Below are positions 7,318 to 9,381 of a stretch of 9,381 bases of DNA, in pieces (position 1 is the stretch's first letter; each line of letters starts with the position of its first letter). A program made the position numbers and the translations under genes. Source of the DNA: a bacterium (GTDB lineage Bacteria > Bdellovibrionota > FAC87 > UBA2466); the NCBI GenBank assembly GCA_022842225.1, contig JALHPX010000090.1:1-9381 (forward strand), read 5' to 3'. The notes beneath the pieces are model-generated. The model saw only the letters and a list, made by a program, of their open reading frames with translations. It had not been told where the DNA came from and searched no databases.

Positions 7318-7318
7318 A
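7313..7318 (-). promoter_or_regulatory. Candidate -10 element for the divergent lipoprotein gene
   Basis: The minus strand reads TATAAT here, a perfect -10 hexamer, overlapping five bases of the plus-strand TATTAT. It would start transcription near 7306 and give a leader of about 48 bases containing the AGGA ribosome site. The -35 region, which would lie inside the start of the plus-strand gene, is weak (TGGTGT with 17 bases of spacing). Confidence 0.4.
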
Positions 7319-7325
7319 GCGCCTT

Positions 7326-8465
7326 ATGAAAGAAGACACCATTCTCCAACACCCGGTCCAAGTGACACTCGAACCGGGAAACCGTTCGCTGATTTCGCCC
7401 ATCTATCAATCGGTTAAATTTACCGTCGATAAAATCGAGAACTTGCGCAATCAGGAGATGTATTTCTACACACGCATCAGCAATCCGACGACGCGAGAGC
7501 TCGAGCTGCAATTGGCGCGATTGCAAGGCACAGAAGATGCCCTTGCGGTTGCGAGTGGCTGCGCGGCATTGAGCGTACCTTTGCTTTCGCTATTGAAAAC
7601 GGGCGACCATGTGCTGCTCTTTGTCGAATCCTACGCTCCGCTTCGTTATTTAGTGCGCGAGCTGCTAAAAAAGTACGGAGTGGAATCAACACTCTGTTCA
7701 ATTTCTAATAAACCAGAAATCCAAAAAGCCATCCGCCCAACAACTCGTTTGATGCTGTTTGAATCACCGACAAACCCGATGACACACATTGCGGATATTG
7801 ATTTTCTAGTTAGCACGGCAAAAAAGCACAGCATCCTGACATTGTTGGACAATACTTTTGCAGGCCCTCTTAATCATAAAAACTGCGGCGCCGATCTCTA
7901 TGTGCATAGCTTAACCAAGTTTATTTCCGGTCATGGCGATGTGATGGGCGGAGCCGTCTTGGGTTCTAAAGAATTACTCAAAACGATTCGTCACGACGCA
8001 ACAGAAGTGGGCACTACCTTGGATCCCCACACGAGCGCTCTGATTTCTCGGGGACTAAAAACCTATTCGATTCGTCGCGAGCGCCAAGTGAAGACAGCAT
8101 TGGAAGTGGCGCAATGGTTGGAGAGTCAACCCAATGTGTCTCGGGTTTGGTATCCCGGATTAAAAAGCCATCCGGGGTTCGAGCAGGCAAAAAGGCAAAT
8201 GAAGGATAGCGGTGCGGTGATTGCGTTTGATTTAAAGAACCGCCCTCTTGAACATTTTTTCAATTCTCTAAAACTCTTCACCTTGGCAGGAAGCCTGGGC
8301 TCTTGTGAATCATTGGCAGCTCCAGTGCAGGCCTTTTACGCGCGCGATCTCACTCCCGACCAATGCGTGACTGCGGGGATCTCCGAACACTCGGTGCGTC
8401 TGAGCATTGGACTCGAAGCGACAGAAGATCTCACGCACGATTTGTCCCAAGCTCTGCGCGGGTAG
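7326..8465 (+). CDS. PLP-dependent transsulfuration enzyme (cystathionine beta-lyase/gamma-synthase family)
   Basis: This is a full-length 379-residue cytosolic enzyme of the Cys/Met metabolism PLP family, which cleaves or forms cystathionine or related sulfur amino acids. Visible family residues: Y48-x-R50 followed by NPT, which contact the cofactor phosphate of the neighbouring subunit; the phosphate-loop segment ASGCAALS (76-83); the stacking Tyr Y103; ESPTNP from E146; D175 in LLDNTF, which pairs with the pyridine nitrogen; K198 in HSLTKFISGH, the Schiff-base lysine; S323-L-G and ESL at 328-330; and R358 in VRLSIGLE, which binds the substrate carboxylate. The loop at 103 reads YAPLR instead of the usual YGGT of gamma-synthases and gamma-lyases, closer to beta-lyase types. 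The exact substrate cannot be fixed by eye, so no symbol is given. The start has no ribosome site; see the promoter upstream. No terminator is evident after the stop. Confidence 0.93.
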   Translation: MKEDTILQHPVQVTLEPGNRSLISPIYQSVKFTVDKIENLRNQEMYFYTRISNPTTRELELQLARLQGTEDALAVASGCAALSVPLLSLLKTGDHVLLFVESYAPLRYLVRELLKKYGVESTLCSISNKPEIQKAIRPTTRLMLFESPTNPMTHIADIDFLVSTAKKHSILTLLDNTFAGPLNHKNCGADLYVHSLTKFISGHGDVMGGAVLGSKELLKTIRHDATEVGTTLDPHTSALISRGLKTYSIRRERQVKTALEVAQWLESQPNVSRVWYPGLKSHPGFEQAKRQMKDSGAVIAFDLKNRPLEHFFNSLKLFTLAGSLGSCESLAAPVQAFYARDLTPDQCVTAGISEHSVRLSIGLEATEDLTHDLSQALRG

Positions 8466-8515
8466 AATCATCGTATTTAGATTTGGCGAGCGTTAAACTC
8501 ACACCCTCCAGCAAT

Positions 8516-8885
8516 ACTTGAGACTTGTGAGTCGCCTTTCCAGCCTCCCCCAAAAAACAAAAATAAAAATCCTATCTCGCAGAAAGGCGGAGGCTTGAGT
8601 CTTGCGTGGATGGAGTTAGGGCAGGCGCAAAAAGAAGCAGGTGAAGGGTGGTGGGGTGTGAGGCGAGGCGGAGGAGTATGAGAGCGGGAAAGCCCGGGAG
8701 CAATCTGCCTTGTTAGACAGTTTGCTGGGGAGGGTTGGTATGGACTGGGGTTGGAAGGGGTGCGTCGGTGGTTTATGGGTTCTGCGCCGGGGCAGAGTGG
8801 GAAGGCGCCGGAGGTTTCGAGCGAAGCGAGAGCGCGGGCTCCTCGCCAAACGGACCGCCGGCCGGGAAAAATCCTCGCGAACATT
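8516..8885. repeat. Tandem repeat copy 1 (about 370 bp)
   Basis: The copy begins with ACTTGAGACTTGT and ends just before the same anchor at 8886. By eye most of its length aligns with copy 2. A 53-base block at 8601-8653 is identical to 8973-9025, 8680-8695 equals 9051-9066, and 8704-8758 matches 9075-9129 with one difference seen. An A-rich tract after CCCCC lies at 8547-8575. Two short inverted repeats near the 3' end are shared with copy 2. Confidence 0.9.
8770..8846. other. Pair of small conserved hairpins in repeat copy 1
   Basis: GCGCC and GGCGC enclose a 15-base loop, and GCGAG (8826-8830) and CTCGC (8842-8846) enclose an 11-base loop. Both hairpins recur in copy 2 with the same arm sequences and the same loop lengths (9155-9179 and 9197-9217), although the loops and flanks differ. 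This is consistent with a structured RNA or a protein-binding DNA site. Confidence 0.45.
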
Positions 8886-9256
8886 ACTTAAGACTTGTAG
8901 ATCCCCGTTTTTTGTCTGCCCCAAAAAAACAAAATAAAAATCTTATCTCGTAGAAAAGGCGAAGGGTTGAGGCTTGCGTGGATGGAGTTAGGGCAGGCGC
9001 AAAAAGAAGCAGGTGAAGGGTGGTGAGTATTAGGCAAATCGGATGAGTGTGAGAGCGGGAAAGCCCAGAAGCGCTCTGCCTTGTTAGACAGTCTGCTGGG
9101 GAGGGTTGGTATGGACTGGGGTTGGAAGGATGGTGTCGGTGGTTTAGGGGTTTGGCGCCGAGGCAGGGTGGGAAGGCGCGGGTTTTTTAGAGCGAAGCGA
9201 GAGCACGGGCCACTCGCCAAACGGGCCGGCGGCTGCGAATAGTTCTAGCGAACATT
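8886..9256. repeat. Tandem repeat copy 2 (about 371 bp)
   Basis: The copy begins with ACTTAAGACTTGT and ends before the third anchor at 9257. It keeps the order and spacing of all conserved blocks of copy 1 but carries scattered substitutions and small indels, so this is not a recent exact duplication. Near its 3' end, GCGCC/GGCGC (9155-9159/9175-9179) is followed by GGG and six T, which looks like a weak plus-strand terminator not seen in copy 1. Confidence 0.9.
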
Positions 9257-9331
9257 ACTCAAGACTTGTTGAATGCCTCCACAATAAAACGAAGCCGGGA
9301 GATCTCGCGCTCCCCCAAAAAAACTTAAAAA
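9257..9331. repeat. Start of a third, partial repeat copy
   Basis: The anchor ACTCAAGACTTGT (9257-9269) is followed by a 42-base unrelated segment and then the CCCCC plus A-tract (9312-9323) and an A-rich stretch, as in the two full copies. Similarity fades after about 9331, before the most conserved 53-base block. The copy is therefore truncated or diverged at the window end. Confidence 0.6.
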
Positions 9332-9381
9332 CGTTTTTTCGGATTGACACAAATTTGCGCGCACTTTTTTTCGCTGCAGCA

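Larger units (their letters stand above)
8466..9381. other. Long non-coding region built of tandem 370-bp repeats
   Basis: About 915 bases contain no credible gene on either strand. Bases 8466-8515 are a short unremarkable spacer after the transsulfuration gene. From 8516 two tandem repeat copies and the start of a third fill the rest. Open frames exist on the minus strand, but they are Pro/Ser-rich, differ in frame coverage between copies and show many radical substitutions, so I read them as chance. The plus strand is strongly purine-rich. No tRNA, rRNA or known small RNA motif was recognised. The region may continue beyond the window. Confidence 0.7.

Noticed and set aside
7259..7402. N-terminal extension of 48 codons on the lipoprotein gene
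   Set aside because: It would overlap the transsulfuration gene, lacks a signal, and moves the lipoprotein signal peptide inside the protein.
8533..8595. Pseudoknot from GCCTTTC/GAAAGGC and GCCTCC/GGAGGC in copy 1
   Set aside because: Neither pairing is preserved in copy 2.
8727..8760. Possible G-quadruplex in repeat copy 1
   Set aside because: There are four G-runs, but one loop is 12 bases and the last run is reduced to GG in copy 2, so it is not conserved.
8477..9220. Several minus-strand open frames (8477-8884, 8616-8924, 8888-9220) with similar Pro/Ser-rich translations
   Set aside because: The similarity follows from the DNA repeat itself. Copies keep the frame only partly, substitutions are often radical, composition is low-complexity, and no ribosome sites are seen.
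8516..9269. CRISPR array or integron attC array
   Set aside because: Units are about 370 bp with only a 13-base anchor, no short regular repeats and spacers, no paired attC core sites and no cas or integrase gene in view.
9327..9338. AAAAACGTTTTT palindrome as a terminator
   Set aside because: It has a pure A-T stem with no GC pairs beyond the centre and no loop, and no gene ends nearby.
9344..9372. Perfect TTGACA near the window end as a promoter
   Set aside because: The hexamer at the correct 17-base spacing is only a T-run (9367-9372), which is not a -10; it may still matter with sequence beyond the window.

Overview
The window looks like a bacterial chromosome segment of roughly balanced base composition. 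GTG and ATG starts are mixed and genes are tightly packed. Exported multi-gene sets of c-type cytochromes, a DUF1501-like Tat protein and delta-60 repeat proteins are typical of environmental Gram-negatives, for example Bdellovibrionota or other former Deltaproteobacteria, and Planctomycetes-like lineages. The lipoproteins and Tat substrates fit a Gram-negative envelope. The phylum is an inference from gene content only.

Layout. At 1-350 a small single-pass membrane protein lies on the plus strand behind a possible sigma-54 promoter; its end overlaps the end of the next operon by 14 bp. From 5858 down to 337 a five-gene minus-strand operon encodes, in order of transcription: a delta-60 repeat (probable seven-bladed beta-propeller) exported protein; a one-haem protein resembling the DUF1588/DUF1585 part of PSD1-type cytochromes; a lipoprotein resembling the N-terminal part of the same PSD1 family; a Tat-exported DUF1501-like protein; and a two-haem-site cytochrome c lipoprotein. 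Spacing is a 4-bp overlap, 10 bp, 5-26 bp and 3 bp, so the genes are probably co-transcribed and partly translationally coupled. All five products should act outside the cytoplasm, probably as one envelope-associated redox or binding complex whose substrate is unknown.

Upstream of the operon, 7258-6005 (minus) encodes a secreted lipoprotein with a DUF4382-like N-terminal half and a cysteine-containing tail, followed by a good intrinsic terminator at 5940-5899. A 67-bp divergent intergenic region with a nearly symmetric -10 element separates it from a plus-strand PLP-dependent transsulfuration enzyme (cystathionine beta-lyase/gamma-synthase family, 7326-8465).

From 8466 to the window end (about 915 bp) I see no credible gene. 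This stretch holds two tandem copies of a roughly 370-bp non-coding repeat plus the start of a third. Blocks within it are strongly conserved and two small hairpins occur in both copies. It is the least explained part of the window.
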